DNA of 64,000 bases from Branchiostoma belcheri (GCF_001625305.1 NW_017803954.1:503094-567093), one strand, 5' to 3'; counted from the stretch's first letter, positions 52,190 through 62,542 are shown. Notes: generated from the letters alone by a model not told the origin. Numbers and translations are program-made.

Positions 52190-53190
52190 TAAATTACGAC
52201 ATCAAAAACAGTAACGCAGCGGTCGAAATGCCGAACACTACAACAATTGCTGTTTCGGTAAAAGTAGAATTCAGTCCTAATCATTATAAGATTGATTTCA
52301 AGTAACATGATTAGGACTAAAGTACTCCCTGTCTAGCAGAAGTATGAATTACAGTAACGCTGTGTGTGGGAGATTTCCAAATGATATACTAGTAACTTTT
52401 GATGCAATTTCATCGTGATATACACTTTTGCTGATCACGAAATTGTTTCTTCGTAACTGCACTACGATCATTGGCAGTGACATAGCGACCATATACAAAC
52501 CCTTAGCGAAAGAACCACATTCTAAATGCCTAACACTACAACATTCCTGACTGCAAAAGAAAGAATCAATCCTACTCATCACAAAACCATTTCTAACGGG
52601 ATTAAAACTATGGTACTACCAGAAAAACATAATCAATATTACATCACCATAAACAGTTCTGCCCGGTTTTTGATGCCAGCATCACAAAACGTTATCTTTA
52701 GGAAATATAAACATTAAAGATTCGCCTATTCGCCAAATCCTAAATGCAACTCACTGGCGACTTTTCACAATCGGCAAATTGTTGAAGACATCTGGTATGA
52801 CTGCATTGTTGATATCAAATGCTGTAGGGCGTGTCGTGGTGTGTTTATTACTTTGTCCTGTTTTTCTTTTTCATCGACTACTAGTATCACACAGAGGTAA
52901 CTTGCCTAACATTACAACTCGTAATACAGCGTGTTTGTACCAATGAACTTTGCATTATCTGTAAAAATGCCCTGGGCATTAATTACCGGATCATTGTTCA
53001 TGAACAGTTGAGAACATTAAGCGAATTACTCACCATACCTGCTAGTAGAGATATCCTACACTTCAGGTCACAGAATAGACAAATCGAACCATTACCGGTT
53101 ATCTGAGAAGTGCGGCTCATTACAGAGTCATGACGCGTACGTGAAAGGCGCAGATGCCTAACTCTACAGTACACTGTGCGGCCGCGCTTA
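52190..53190. repeat. Diverged repeats sharing TGCC-AACACTACAAC
   Basis: ATGCCGAACACTACAACA (about 52,229) and ATGCCTAACACTACAACA (about 52,526) start two related stretches. Each continues with a gapped match through TCAGTCCTAATCAT versus TCAATCCTACTCAT. Weaker echoes occur at 52,903 and 53,156. This looks like an old local duplication or a short dispersed repeat. Confidence 0.45.
52273..52318. repeat. Perfect 12-bp inverted repeat (hairpin)
   Basis: AGTCCTAATCAT and ATGATTAGGACT form a perfect 12-bp stem around a 22-base loop. It is not followed by a T run and is too short for a typical pre-miRNA. Confidence 0.85.
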
Positions 53191-54529
53191 TTCTTCACCT
53201 GAAAGTTCGTACTTGCTGCTAATGATCACATTAGGACCAGGGAGAGAGAATGATGTGAAATGTGCAGACTGTTATAAAATAATCATATGTACTTCAAAGA
53301 TGCGAATACCCGTCAATAGTGGCTTTATTTAGACGACCACAAAAAAAAATACTTACATCACCATCATTGATCTACACACTTTTCAACTGTCTGAGATACG
53401 GCACAATGGCATACTGACCAAGGACCTGCTCGATCTAGACCCACAACACTGCAAAGTCTATTGCGGCTTGGAAGTCGCCCATATTCCACTTTTCCTATTC
53501 AAATATCAGCTGTGAGTAGACTACCAAATAGGAAAGATAGGTTTACACCGAGAAAATGACAATTTGTTGTTGGTGGAGTATTTTCTGGGTAATAAAGGAC
53601 TGTAGTTGTTGAGTGTATACGTAATCCTTTGAATTGAGCTGAATGCCAGGTCAGGCATTGCAGGGCACATAAATAAAGAACGCTTGAAAATGTACATCGA
53701 TCCAATTAAGCCTACCCGAAGCGATTTTCTCATTGGTCTTCACAAGAAGTGCAGCACATACAATCTCGATGGAAAACAAAAACCAGCATCAATAAAGTTT
53801 AAATACCATCTTGAAAAGTGGAGTATGGCCTACAAGATCACGTGTTTGAAATTGGAACCATTTCCAGCGCACGCCTGGTGGGTAACGACAGCCGGCAGGT
53901 CACAGCCTGTGGGCTCGGTTTCGGGGTCACTAACTATTTGACCAACACGCTACGGAGCCATCTTACAATGTACGTCACAAGCTCGGCCACCCGTACCATG
54001 ACGTCAGCATGGCGCGTTGCACCAGACCCAGGCTTATTACTGACTTCCACTCATTGACACATTGTCCATTCTCTTTTAAGTGCTACGATATGGTGGTTCC
54101 ATGGACAATGTACACTTTTAGTTATGTTAGTGTGACCAAACTATAATATAGAGCATAAATGTTTGTATGACTAGTGGAATTACTTATGTATACTACATTG
54201 ACTAGGATAGAAAAGGATTCAGGACAAAGCCATACAATATACTAAAATAGGACACACGCCGAATGTACCAATTAGCCAATATCTGTCTTGATCTTCATCT
54301 TTAACATAATATCAAACTATGTATAGCTATGACTTTGACAGTAAAGTTTCTTCTCAGCCCCTGCCAGTAAATTGCTCCTCTGTATTTCATATACATGTAC
54401 CCAGTTGTTATGAAGGGGAGGGGGGTACCTTTGACTGCAGGGCCTTGAAGAAAAGTTGACACTGTGATTCAAAACAGTTAAACTTTCTCTTACGTCAGAA
54501 AATATAGCCACTAAAGTGGTACTGCCTCC
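53191..54529. other. No supported gene
   Basis: Mixed DNA with a CpG-rich patch at 53,840-54,060 that contains a palindromic CRE. Overlapping open frames of 66-85 codons are not convincing. Confidence 0.45.
53999..54006. promoter_or_regulatory. Palindromic CRE (TGACGTCA)
   Basis: A perfect cAMP-response-element octamer inside a CpG-rich patch, followed at once by GCATGGCGCG. Function is inferred from the motif alone. Confidence 0.35.
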
Positions 54530-54760
54530 CACCTCCGTCATCTTGTCGTCTACTAGCGTTCCTGTTGGCCTCCCAGCTCCCGGGGGGAGGCGCGGACCTG
54601 CCCCTTATCCACCGCCCAGGGTCCGCCGGCTCGCGCTGCCCGCACCGAGATAGTCTTGTTATAGGCTATTGAACGCATCTTCAGTCATCGCGGCGTCTGG
54701 AAACATTACGGCTGATGATGAGGTCTCCTGGGGACGGGTGAGGGCGTCGTATTGCTCTTA
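54530..54760. promoter_or_regulatory. CpG-rich islet, densest in window
   Basis: 17 CpG in 54,541-54,720 by hand count. No open frame or splice site suggests an exon. Likely an unmethylated regulatory element. Confidence 0.4.
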
Positions 54761-55640
54761 AAGTTGCAGTTAGGTGATGGGAAGCTTGACTGGAATAGCT
54801 AGTTCCATTTCCTTATAATCCGATAGCTTTTGACCATACGTCTGGCACCTTACAACACCCCCAAAAGAACAAGAAACAGCCTTGTCAACAGGTTTTAAAT
54901 CGTAACTCAGAATTTGATGTCTATCTACATTGCGTGCGATAGTAAATTTATATGTCATGACTTCTTTCAATCCAAGGTCAGTATAGTTCCGCCGTGTCAT
55001 GTCTACATGGATAGTCCAGTGTCTTCATGACTGATAGCTTTACGGGCCTCAGTGACACAGTAGGGGCACGTGATAGAATAGTCCATCAGCCATGCGTGCA
55101 GGCCAAGAGTCGCCAGTACCCATTCACTGCAAGTACGGGAGAAATTTGGACTTTATGCGAAATATCTTTATTACTACATACATTATAGGAAAACTAATAC
55201 CACTAGTACTATACAGACCGAAGTTCGCTCTCTTCATACGTATCACCAGTTTAACCTTTCTGTGTATCCAGCAAATGTTAAAATATGGAGCTTGAAACGT
55301 AAAGTTATTGAGACTTATTACATCCAAGGTAACCACGCTTTAGCATGTCTTCAAACGTTAGTCTTAATGTTTTGCACATCTGCAGGTCATGACAGATAAT
55401 CTGCCACAGGAGAACCACACAGACATTTCTTACTTCGTTCTGTTCACTGTAGAGATCCCAGCTGAAACTACGGGTTTGTTCTGCGGCAGCCGAAACAACA
55501 ATTGTCGGGATTTCCTGGCGGAGTTGGCAGAACAATTAGCGCCGCTCCACTGCACGGAGTGACCGGGGATTACAGATTGGAGACACGTTGTCCCAATTAT
55601 TTCTGCGTTTCTCAGGTTAACGTGAATTAATGGGAGGAAA
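54761..55640. other. No supported gene
   Basis: AT-rich spacer with short overlapping open frames only. Confidence 0.45.
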
Positions 55641-55695
55641 TTAAGGCGTGAAGTCGGTTTGTGGAGCCCCGGGGCGGAAAGCGGCAGCAGCACTA

Positions 55696-55885
55696 CCGGC
55701 ATTTCAGCACCGTGGAGAGAGCCTGGTAGGCGGTCTGAGGGAGGGGCAGCGGGTAGAATTCTTAACAGGATTGTAATGAGGAAGGGAGTGGTGTCAAACG
55801 TGAAGCTGCCGGCATTTTACTACTGTGGAGAGGGACTAGCAGGCGGTCTGAGGGAGGGGGCAGGTATAGTTAAGTGGATTGTAAA
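55696..55885 (+). repeat. 113-bp tandem duplication
   Basis: CCGGCATTT at 55,696 recurs at 55,809. Both copies continue with GTGGAGAG, then AGGCGGTCTGAGGGAGGGG and a GGATTGTAA segment. The copies differ by substitutions and small indels. A 76-codon frame crosses both without preserving a repeat unit. Confidence 0.8.
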
Positions 55886-56500
55886 GTAGCGCAGCAGATG
55901 GAACCGTGGTTGCTTGGCATGTGTATGATGTTATGTGCGTGTGAGTTTCACATGTAAGTGCATGTTTGTAGAAATACGTCCACAATAAGCAACAGTTATA
56001 CATATCCCAGAAATCAAACAGGCTGTGAGAAGTGAAGTGAATCAGTGTTATAACAGTATAACAGAGCTGCAAGTTAAAACAGAGTTGCTAGGGCATACAC
56101 TTTAAAAGGAGGAGCGTAATAGAAATTTCAAAGGGAGGTTAGGCTTCACCTATCGTAACTATTACTTTAAGATCTCGGTGAAACAGGAGACACATAACTT
56201 GGGGCATCGGTCTCGGCGTGACTGGCGACAGGCTGTCTGACACGGGAACGGCAGGCGGATTATATCTAATGAAGCCGATATCAATACAATAACACTGGGT
56301 CGCCTAAACAATGTAAGCAATCCCTAATCTAAAATATCTTCAAGGAATGTAAAATGGCTTTCTTCAGAATTGTATCGGAAGAAATAAAACTGCTCATTCA
56401 GTGTGTCCGTATAGGATGAGGATGGAAATTGGTTAGGTGTTTATATTTTTATGCAAAACAGTTTTTGTTGCCATTCTATTCACATCTTCTGTGATCTCGG
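55886..56500. other. No supported gene
   Basis: Spacer with a CpG-rich patch at 56,180-56,300 (GGCGTGACTGGCGACAGG). Nothing else assigned. Confidence 0.45.
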
Positions 56501-56507
56501 TCGCGGT

Positions 56508-56895
56508 CACAGACTGAGCTCTCCCGTGCCGTGATGAAATACGTTATTACCGGCCCGGAGTCCGTGTGTCTGGCCGTACAATCCTACAGAAGTACAAACA
56601 AACAAACAAACAAACAAACAATTTTGTACAGTTCTCCACACATAACGGCGCTGTTCCCGGCCACAGACTGAGCTCTCCCGTGCCGTGATGAAATACGTTA
56701 TTACCGGCCCGGAGTCCGTGTGTCTGGCCGTACAACACTACAGAAGTACAAACAAACAAACAAATAAACAAACAAACAATTTTGTACAATTCTCCACACA
56801 TAACGGCGCTGTTCCCGGCCACAGACTGAGCTCTCCCGTGCCGTGATGAAATACGTTATTACCGGCCCGGAGTCCGTGTGTCTGGCCGTACAAAC
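56508..56895. repeat. Triplicated ~155-bp CpG-rich unit with (CAAA)n
   Basis: Three tandem copies start with CACAGACTGAGCTCTCCCGT at 56,508, 56,662 and 56,820, periods 154 and 158. Each carries TACCGGCCCGGAGTCCGTGT and GTCTGGCCGTACAA. Copies 1 and 2 also hold a (CAAA)n tract and CCACACATAACGGCGCTG. The third breaks off after GGCCGTACAA. Copies are nearly identical outside the microsatellite, so the amplification is recent. Confidence 0.93.
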
Positions 56896-58560
56896 CTCCA
56901 TGAGAAGAGATCTTCATCAAGCCCAGTTATCGGCGCGGAGGACTTTGATTCGCCCCGAACTGTCTGCCATGATGTACGGTGTGCGGAGCGGGGGGCGGGC
57001 TGATGTGATCCCTCCGATGTTTCAGGCGACAACCGCCTATTAAAACGCCCGGGATGTGTGTCTGAATTAATCTCGCACTTTTCAATTACTGGTATTTATC
57101 ATCTTTGGATTGGCAAGATTACAACCAGAGGTTAACCTTAACTGTTTGATTTATATCCATGAAAATGGAGTTTGAACTGTTTCAAAAGAAAAGTGTGTCA
57201 TTAGGCAAGACCAATCGATATCCTGTTTGGCGTTGGGTTTAACATAACGTCCAATACATGTATTTCCTGCAAATCAAATGTGCTACTGTATGTTGTACCA
57301 TCTAATTTCACATTTCATCTAATTTCAAGAGGCGTTTTGAAGCAAAAATAAGACTTTTGCCAAAGGCTACGAATGTTCATCATTAGATCGGCAGTTATAC
57401 GATTGTTACATGCGGAAATTCCTTCCTGTGTGTATGTGACTCTTATTACAAAATTGTGATGATCTGCCAAGAGAGTCGCCAGGTAAGACAAGAGAGAAAT
57501 CCAGGGCAATACAGCACTGGTGGAACCGGTGAACCAGATCATGTCCAGCTGAAGTTACGCTTGGTTCGTTCTTCAACCCAGATATGCTAGCAGTCATCTA
57601 GATCACAACTTGACCACGTTTAACAACTCATGACACTTCTTACAAAGAGCAAAGGTGGCACACTCCGCTATGTGATGGCTCAAGACCAATCAGTTCCTCA
57701 CGCAGCTTGTACTTGCCAGCCCCAGGTACAGAACTGATGTGTTACGCCGTGCGGCGGTGACGCGATTCCGATCGCTTACTCCGCAAGTTCCCGTCCCTCC
57801 CATGGAGTACCTGCGGTTCGCGGCGCCAGACAGCTGTTTGTACTTCTCCTGGCAAAAATAAAAACACTACACCTCGTTCATCATAGGCTCTTTCATTTGA
57901 CACCACCCGTTTCTAGATTAGCTCAATGAGTTATGGTGCAGCTTTTAGAACAACCGTTGTTGCATTTTGCTACAGTTTGATACTCTATTGGTGTATGTAC
58001 AAACAAGGAGTTTTTAAGGTATCAGAACTATAGATATAGAATACAATGATAATTTCTATTTCTTGTTTTTTTTTTTTCTTACCAAATATAATAACGATAG
58101 CTTTGTCTATTAGATTGTAAATTCTCTTCGTTATTACGAATCAAGTTCTTGTTTTCTTCGGCCGATCTTGGCCTTTGCGTACTCTTGCGCATGGCCCTCA
58201 ATTTGAGTTTGCGTGAAATGTCATCCTTACATCGCAGTTCTGTGGTCAAACTGTGATATCTATCCCCAGCGACAGCAACCAACAGTAGCAAAGTGTTGTA
58301 TAATGCTGCATCTCAATAGATACACTACTGGTATGTTGAACTGGGGATGCGCTGCAGTATTGTATCAAAAGCGCCGCCTCGCAACGCTGATACAAAGCAC
58401 AATGAGTTTACGTATGTTCAATCTGTGTGCGCGCCCTGCTGTCACAATTTTGCATCTGGGAAAGTCTCCATTCGTAGCGTCGCCTCTGGTGAAATTTGCT
58501 AGAACAAAACGTATGTTTACTTTCTATCATGCCTAATTAGGCACATTCATTAAAAACCAA
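56896..58560. other. No supported gene; CpG-rich patches
   Basis: CpG-rich patches at 56,920-57,060, 57,700-57,860 and 58,140-58,500 separated by AT-rich DNA. The 107-codon plus-strand frame at 58,213-58,536 lies directly upstream of the duplicated exons but has no clear splice junction to them. Confidence 0.4.
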
Positions 58561-58568
58561 TGGCGGGG

Positions 58569-58686
58569 AATGGCGGTGCCAAAAACGTCCAGGTCATCAC
58601 CACACCGACAAGATTAGAATTTACCTGAATTTCGGCGGGCTCAAACATAACGTTAATATCCCGGCGAGGAGACCCGCAATGTAAAG
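58569..58686 (+). pseudogene. Upstream copy of duplicated exon, interrupted
   Basis: This 118-bp segment aligns with the exon at 58,924-59,031. Both begin AATGG-GGTGC, share CACCACACCGA or CACTACACCGA, and end CCCGCA-T-TAAAG before GTGAG. Compared with the downstream copy it has an insertion around AGAATTTACCTGAATTTC that brings in a stop codon, and it lacks an AG acceptor at the matching position. After the stop the translation again follows the other copy: both read SN-TLI-RR-DPQ-KG. It may be a decayed exon, or an untranslated first exon with a working donor. Confidence 0.5.
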
Positions 58687-58923
58687 GTGAGACTGTCAAC
58701 AATTGTAGTTCACCGGAATCGGTTGTATGTAACGTGACCTTCGGCGGACAGTCAAGTGTTCGGTTTCGTACCGTTTTCCTTTCTACTTCTGAACCACGTG
58801 CACGGAAATCTCCCCGTAATTTAGTAGGTAATGAACCAACTATGTAACTTTACCTTTAAACGTACTGCCATTGGAGTCAACATGTCCTAATGGTGATACA
58901 ATGTTTCTCTCTTTGCAACTTAG

Positions 58924-59031
58924 GGAATGGAGGTGCTGAACCTCCACACCCCAGGGCATCACTACACCGAGAAGAATTTGAGGACTCAAACCCAACGTTG
59001 ATTTTACGACGAGTAGACCCGCAGTATAAAG
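58924..59031 (+). CDS. Duplicated coding exon, family unrecognised
   Basis: A 108-bp exon between a very good acceptor (TTTCTCTCTTTGCAACTTAG) and the donor AAAG followed by GTGAGTCGG. One frame is open throughout: two bases, 35 codons, one base. The translation starts NGGAEPPHPRASLHREEF and ends TLILRRVDPQYK. The other two frames meet stops. Its counterpart at 58,569-58,686 conserves the C-terminal motif and the donor, and the introns after both copies share TTTCTACTTCTGAACCACGT and an E-box CACGTG. Joining to the next segment in this frame needs the internal acceptor at 59,196, where the reading continues open; using the stronger acceptor at 59,182 gives a stop after seven codons. I do not recognise the protein. 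Confidence 0.45.
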
Positions 59032-59182
59032 GTGAGTCGGATAAGTAACTGTTACCATTAAATGTCTTTGGTTTCGGAGCGTTTTGCTTTCTACTTCTGA
59101 ACCACGTGCACGGAAAATTCCACGAAATATGTAACCGTTAGTCGTTCTATGACCTAATACATTCTCTCTCCTTGCAACATAG

Positions 59183-59329
59183 GACTACACGTGAAGACAT
59201 CCTAACTAGAAAAGACCATCCTCCCACGCCAGGGGTGCTTCCTTACCATTTGCCGCGGGATAGCTCTGCCGTGGGAGAATGGAAAAGACACGCAAAGAGA
59301 AGGACGGTCTGTGCCAGAAATATGACAAG
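59183..59329 (+). CDS. Exon following the duplicated module; start codon or internal
   Basis: The acceptor CTCTCTCCTTGCAACATAG is a third copy of the acceptor motif used at 58,923. The donor is GACAAG followed by GTAAAG (GTAATT lies 6 bases on). Two readings are possible. In one, open for 48 codons, the segment is internal (it includes PPTPGVLPYHLPRDSSAV) and joins in phase to the exon at 59,562. In the other, an ATG at 59,279 in an ideal context (AGAATGG) opens a lysine-rich start, MEKTRKEKDGLCQKYDK, and everything upstream is 5' untranslated. It lies at the edge where CpG content falls, as expected near the start of a methylated gene body. The two readings exclude each other. Confidence 0.4.
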
Positions 59330-59561
59330 GTAAAGGTAATTGTACTGTTAATGACAAGTATCTGCTCAGCAGTAGCTGTAGCCTGTGACGGTAGAATTCA
59401 TTACGGAAAATTGTTTGTAATTGACGATTCCACTATTAAAACCCCTAGGCATAAGGCATCGTTGATTGCGTGCCTATTTAGTGTTTTAATCACAAGCAGA
59501 ATGTTCAACTGAATCTGTCTTGTTCTAATTATTGGTAATTTGACATTCATGTTGGATTTAG

Positions 59562-59658
59562 GATGCAAGAAGCAGGGAAGGAGACATGTGTCAGCTGCAG
59601 CATCTTCCAGGACCTTCAACTACACTCATGGGAAAAGGCTTTGAGGGATGAAAAAAAG
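59562..59658 (+). CDS. Possible exon downstream of 59.2 kb exon
   Basis: A 97-bp segment between acceptor GTTGGATTTAG and donor AAAAAAAG followed by GTTAATG. After one base it is open for 32 codons (it includes ETCVSCSIFQDLQLHSW and ends LRDEKK), and this is in phase with the long open reading of the exon at 59,183. In the frame that continues the ATG at 59,279 it reads DARSREGDMCQLQHLPG and stops near the segment's end, which would make a peptide of under 50 residues. Both acceptor and donor are only moderate. Confidence 0.35.
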
Positions 59659-59679
59659 GTTAATGATTTGTGATGTGCA

Positions 59680-59957
59680 TTAAGTAGCTTTTGGTACCAA
59701 ACTTAGAATTCCCTCTGTGTATCTGAGACATTTTCGACAGGGATAATCAAGTTTCTTGGTTGTTGGCAAGGTGTTTGAGTTTGCTTTGGTGACATCCTGA
59801 GTGACATTGCTGGTTGGGGGTTGGGGCATTTTGAGGGTTTTGGCTCCTTTTGCACGCATGGCTTTAGTCTGTTTCTGTGGGATACAGGTCCGATGTATGG
59901 TTGATTTGGTTTCTGTGACCATGTTGGTGGCTGGGATTGTGTTTGGAGTTGCTGCAA
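59680..59957 (-). pseudogene. Possible retroelement N-terminal fragment
   Basis: Two overlapping minus-strand frames cover this stretch. One reads Lys/Thr/Pro-rich sequence leading to KLDYPCRKC, a CxxC that resembles the start of the zinc finger placed early in some invertebrate non-LTR retrotransposon proteins. The expected later Cys/His residues are absent, so it would be truncated. The resemblance is weak and the composition alone could produce it. Confidence 0.2.
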
Positions 59958-60210
59958 AGTGCAGTCCTCTAGAAAACGGAGACTTCCCTAAGTTCTGTTA
60001 GCCCATGATTATTTAGGTATCTTGTACTGCCTGACTTTCTTTCTGCATTATGTGATTGTCAGTGGGTCGGGAACCCTGACCATTACATGAGCTGCCTTGT
60101 GAATGAAATAATGGGGCGGTGGTGGGGGGGTGGATCATCAGGTTCTGGGGTATCCGTTAGTCTTGAGATCCCGAACAAAGACTACGGCACAGGGCCAGAA
60201 GGGAGGACAG

Positions 60211-60510
60211 GTAGAGAAGTGCGTAAGTGATCATGAGCTAACAGAACTGGGGAAGTCACTGTTTTCTGGAGGACTAAACTTTGTAGTTACCTCTGAGCGC
60301 AATTCCAGTCATCAGCGTGGGTACAGAAGCTGATCAGGCCAAGCATTGGACCTGGTTGCCACAGGAACGGGTTGAAGCACTGTGTGCAGAAGTAACCATT
60401 GCTCTCAAGTGTCCTAATCCCTTGCCAGTGCCATCACAAGGGCTGTTGCCAACATTCTCGATGCCTTGCTGACAACCAAGTGATTGTGATTCTCCCTGCT
60501 GGTGATGCCT
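60211..60510 (+). pseudogene. Penelope-like retroelement fragment, frameshifted
   Basis: The translation shows pieces, in the right order, of the region just before the reverse-transcriptase core in Penelope-like elements. First comes ELTELGKSLFSGGLNFVVT (family pattern: acidic or polar run, then S-GLNF--T). Next is IPVISVGTEADQAKH followed by ERVEALCAEV. Last is DNQVIVILPAGDA, matching the conserved D-SIVILPADKG. These pieces lie in three different frames (changes near 60,302 and 60,440), and stop codons follow, so it is a dead fragment. No catalytic RT motif or GIY-YIG endonuclease follows. The assignment rests on remembered family patterns; another RT-bearing retroelement class with the same pre-RT region is the alternative. 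Confidence 0.5.
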
Positions 60511-61200
60511 CGTGTAGACAGAGGGGATTGTTACCTAAGCTTGGACTGAAGTTGCATCACAGATCAGTAACGTCCTGCCATCGCCACACCAGCAGCATTT
60601 CTCTGGATAAAAAGTCTGTAAATGAAGTTCTTGTTAAAGCTCTTCAAAGAATGCAATGTATCATTTTACAATCACTATGTATGATAGACAAGTGTTGCTC
60701 AGGTTGTATGTTCATGTTATATGTTCATGTTATCAAGTCTTTTGCCATATTCCTGGGTGAAGCTAAATTTGTTATGGTGGTAGGGCCATGTAGTTTTATA
60801 GAAATGTTATAGTTGCCTGCTATTTAGCTACATATACACACAAATTGAATTTCCCTTTGAATACTAGTAGCCAAGATTTCTGAAATTGTAAACATTATTT
60901 TCTTAGGATTTCCTGAACTTGTAAATGTTCTTTTTTTTAGGATTATATTGTTGTTGTCTAGTTTTAATATAAGCTTTTAAGATAAGTGCAGTTTATGCAA
61001 AAAAACTTGCTCAAGCAACTGGATATGATTTTGGAAATGGTCAGATGTTTCAGGTAGCATGCACTTGCACTACTTTAGTCAGTAGAGACTGCAGGAGAAA
61101 TGCAGATTTATCATATCCAGTTGCTTGTGTTGCTTGTTTTTTGACGTAACTTATTACCCGGATGTCTAACCTTCACCAACCTAAGCACAGTTTAGTTTAA
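60511..61200. other. No supported gene
   Basis: AT-rich, CpG-free DNA. It contains a direct repeat TATGTTCATGTTAT and two near-identical segments around GGATATGAT or CATATCC with CAACTGGATATG, at about 61,016 and 61,112 in opposite orientation. Confidence 0.4.
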
Positions 61201-61204
61201 AAAT

Positions 61205-61571
61205 AGTTGTAGTGTAGTTGTAGTGTTGGGAATAGTTGTAGCCTAGTGTTAAGGTTAGTTGTAGCCTAGTCTTAAGGTTAGTTGTAGTCTAGTCTTAAGG
61301 TTAGTTGTAGCCTAGTGTTAAGGTTAGTTGTAGCCTAGTCTTAAGGTTAGTTGTAGCCTAGTCTTAAGGTCAGTTGTAGCCTAGTCTTAAGGTTAGTTGT
61401 AGCCTAGTGTTAAGGTTAGTTGTAGCCTAGTCTTAAGGTTAGTTGTAGCCTAGTCTTAAGGTTAGTTGTAGCCTAGTGGTAAGGTTAGTTGTAGCCTAGT
61501 CTTAAGGTTAGTTGTAGTCTAGTCTTAAGGTTAGTTGTATCCTAGTGTTAAGGTTAGTTGTAGTCTAAAGT
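61205..61571. repeat. 23-bp minisatellite with trimeric higher-order pattern
   Basis: About 15 head-to-tail copies of a 23-bp unit containing TTGTAGCCTAGT and TTAAGGTTAG. Units fall into two types, AGTGTTAAGG and AGTCTTAAGG, in the order G C C G C C C G C C G C C G, so the real repeat is mostly a 69-bp trimer. The third unit of some trimers also carries TAGTCT in place of TAGCCT. Each unit includes a GGTTAG hexamer. Confidence 0.95.
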
Positions 61572-62540
61572 GAAAGCCCTTTGTTCCCACTTAGCCTTTA
61601 TTTTTAGTGTATTTTGCCTCTATTCTAGTACAAGTAGTGGCCACCTTGTCCTAGAATGGATCCAAAATATATGAAAACATGGGCTTGGAGAGCAAAGGTC
61701 TTTTCATAAAGTAGGCTGTAGGGTTAGGTTTAAGGTCTAGGGCATTGTAGTGAGTTTTTGAAACTTAGCTTTCAAAATGTCAGACTCAACCTGAGCAACA
61801 CACTGTACACTTAATAAACAGTCATGTGGTCTCTTTCTTAAGTTTTTTTTTTTAAAGGATAAAATAAAATAAGTGTTATTGAAGTCCCGTCCTTGGTCCC
61901 ATGTAGTATTGGTCCCATGTAGTATTCATGTCCCCATGTAGTGCTCACCACCACCCACCCCCATACAGTGGTTCCTGAAACACCGATTAATTTATGTCGG
62001 TATTCAGTTTTCAAATAAACCCAGTGTATACGTAGGTCTTTTCTGTCACTGACCTCATTAAAGCACCACCTAATGAAGAGTGAAGGTACTTCAACCAAGT
62101 AGGTACATGCGGACAAGTTGACTTACATTATAATATTCCATACGTGACAATGGCAGTACGCAGGAAAAGTGGTACAATGAAAATTCCCTCTAATCACTCC
62201 TATGGCGTCTCCAAAATACTGCTTTACTTCTTTTTTTATTCTGTAGGTAAACCGATAATGTTTCTTTCCTGTAAATGATTGTTTACCAGACTGTAACAAG
62301 ATAGATCTGGTGTGAGCATGTAGAAGCATGTACAAAAAAAGTAAACATCTATTGGAGCAGAAATATACTGTGCACTACTAGTGATATATGTAGAAGTAGA
62401 GTGCTGACAGCTTGTATGAGTGATTTCGTTAAGAAACTCTTAGAATAGACAGTTTACCTTACTATCAACATGTATTCATAAATAGAAGCTATATATATAT
62501 GTAGAGAGAGAGGGAAGGGAACACCATGTTTGGTTTCACT
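61572..62540. other. No supported gene
   Basis: CpG-poor DNA. Holds a short triplication of CCCATGTAGT near 61,897-61,943 and an (AT)n/(AG)n run near 62,490-62,515. Confidence 0.45.
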
Positions 62541-62542
62541 TC

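Larger units (their letters stand above)
44100..59500. other. CpG-rich domain, unmethylated-like
   Basis: CpG frequency rises within a few hundred bases around 44.0-44.2 kb and stays high; 54,541-54,720 has 17 CpG in 180 bases by hand count. GC-rich islets recur roughly every 1-2 kb in otherwise AT-rich DNA. I see no coding exon between 44.1 and 58.5 kb. In a mosaically methylated genome this fits an unmethylated intergenic or regulatory region next to methylated gene bodies. Confidence 0.6.
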
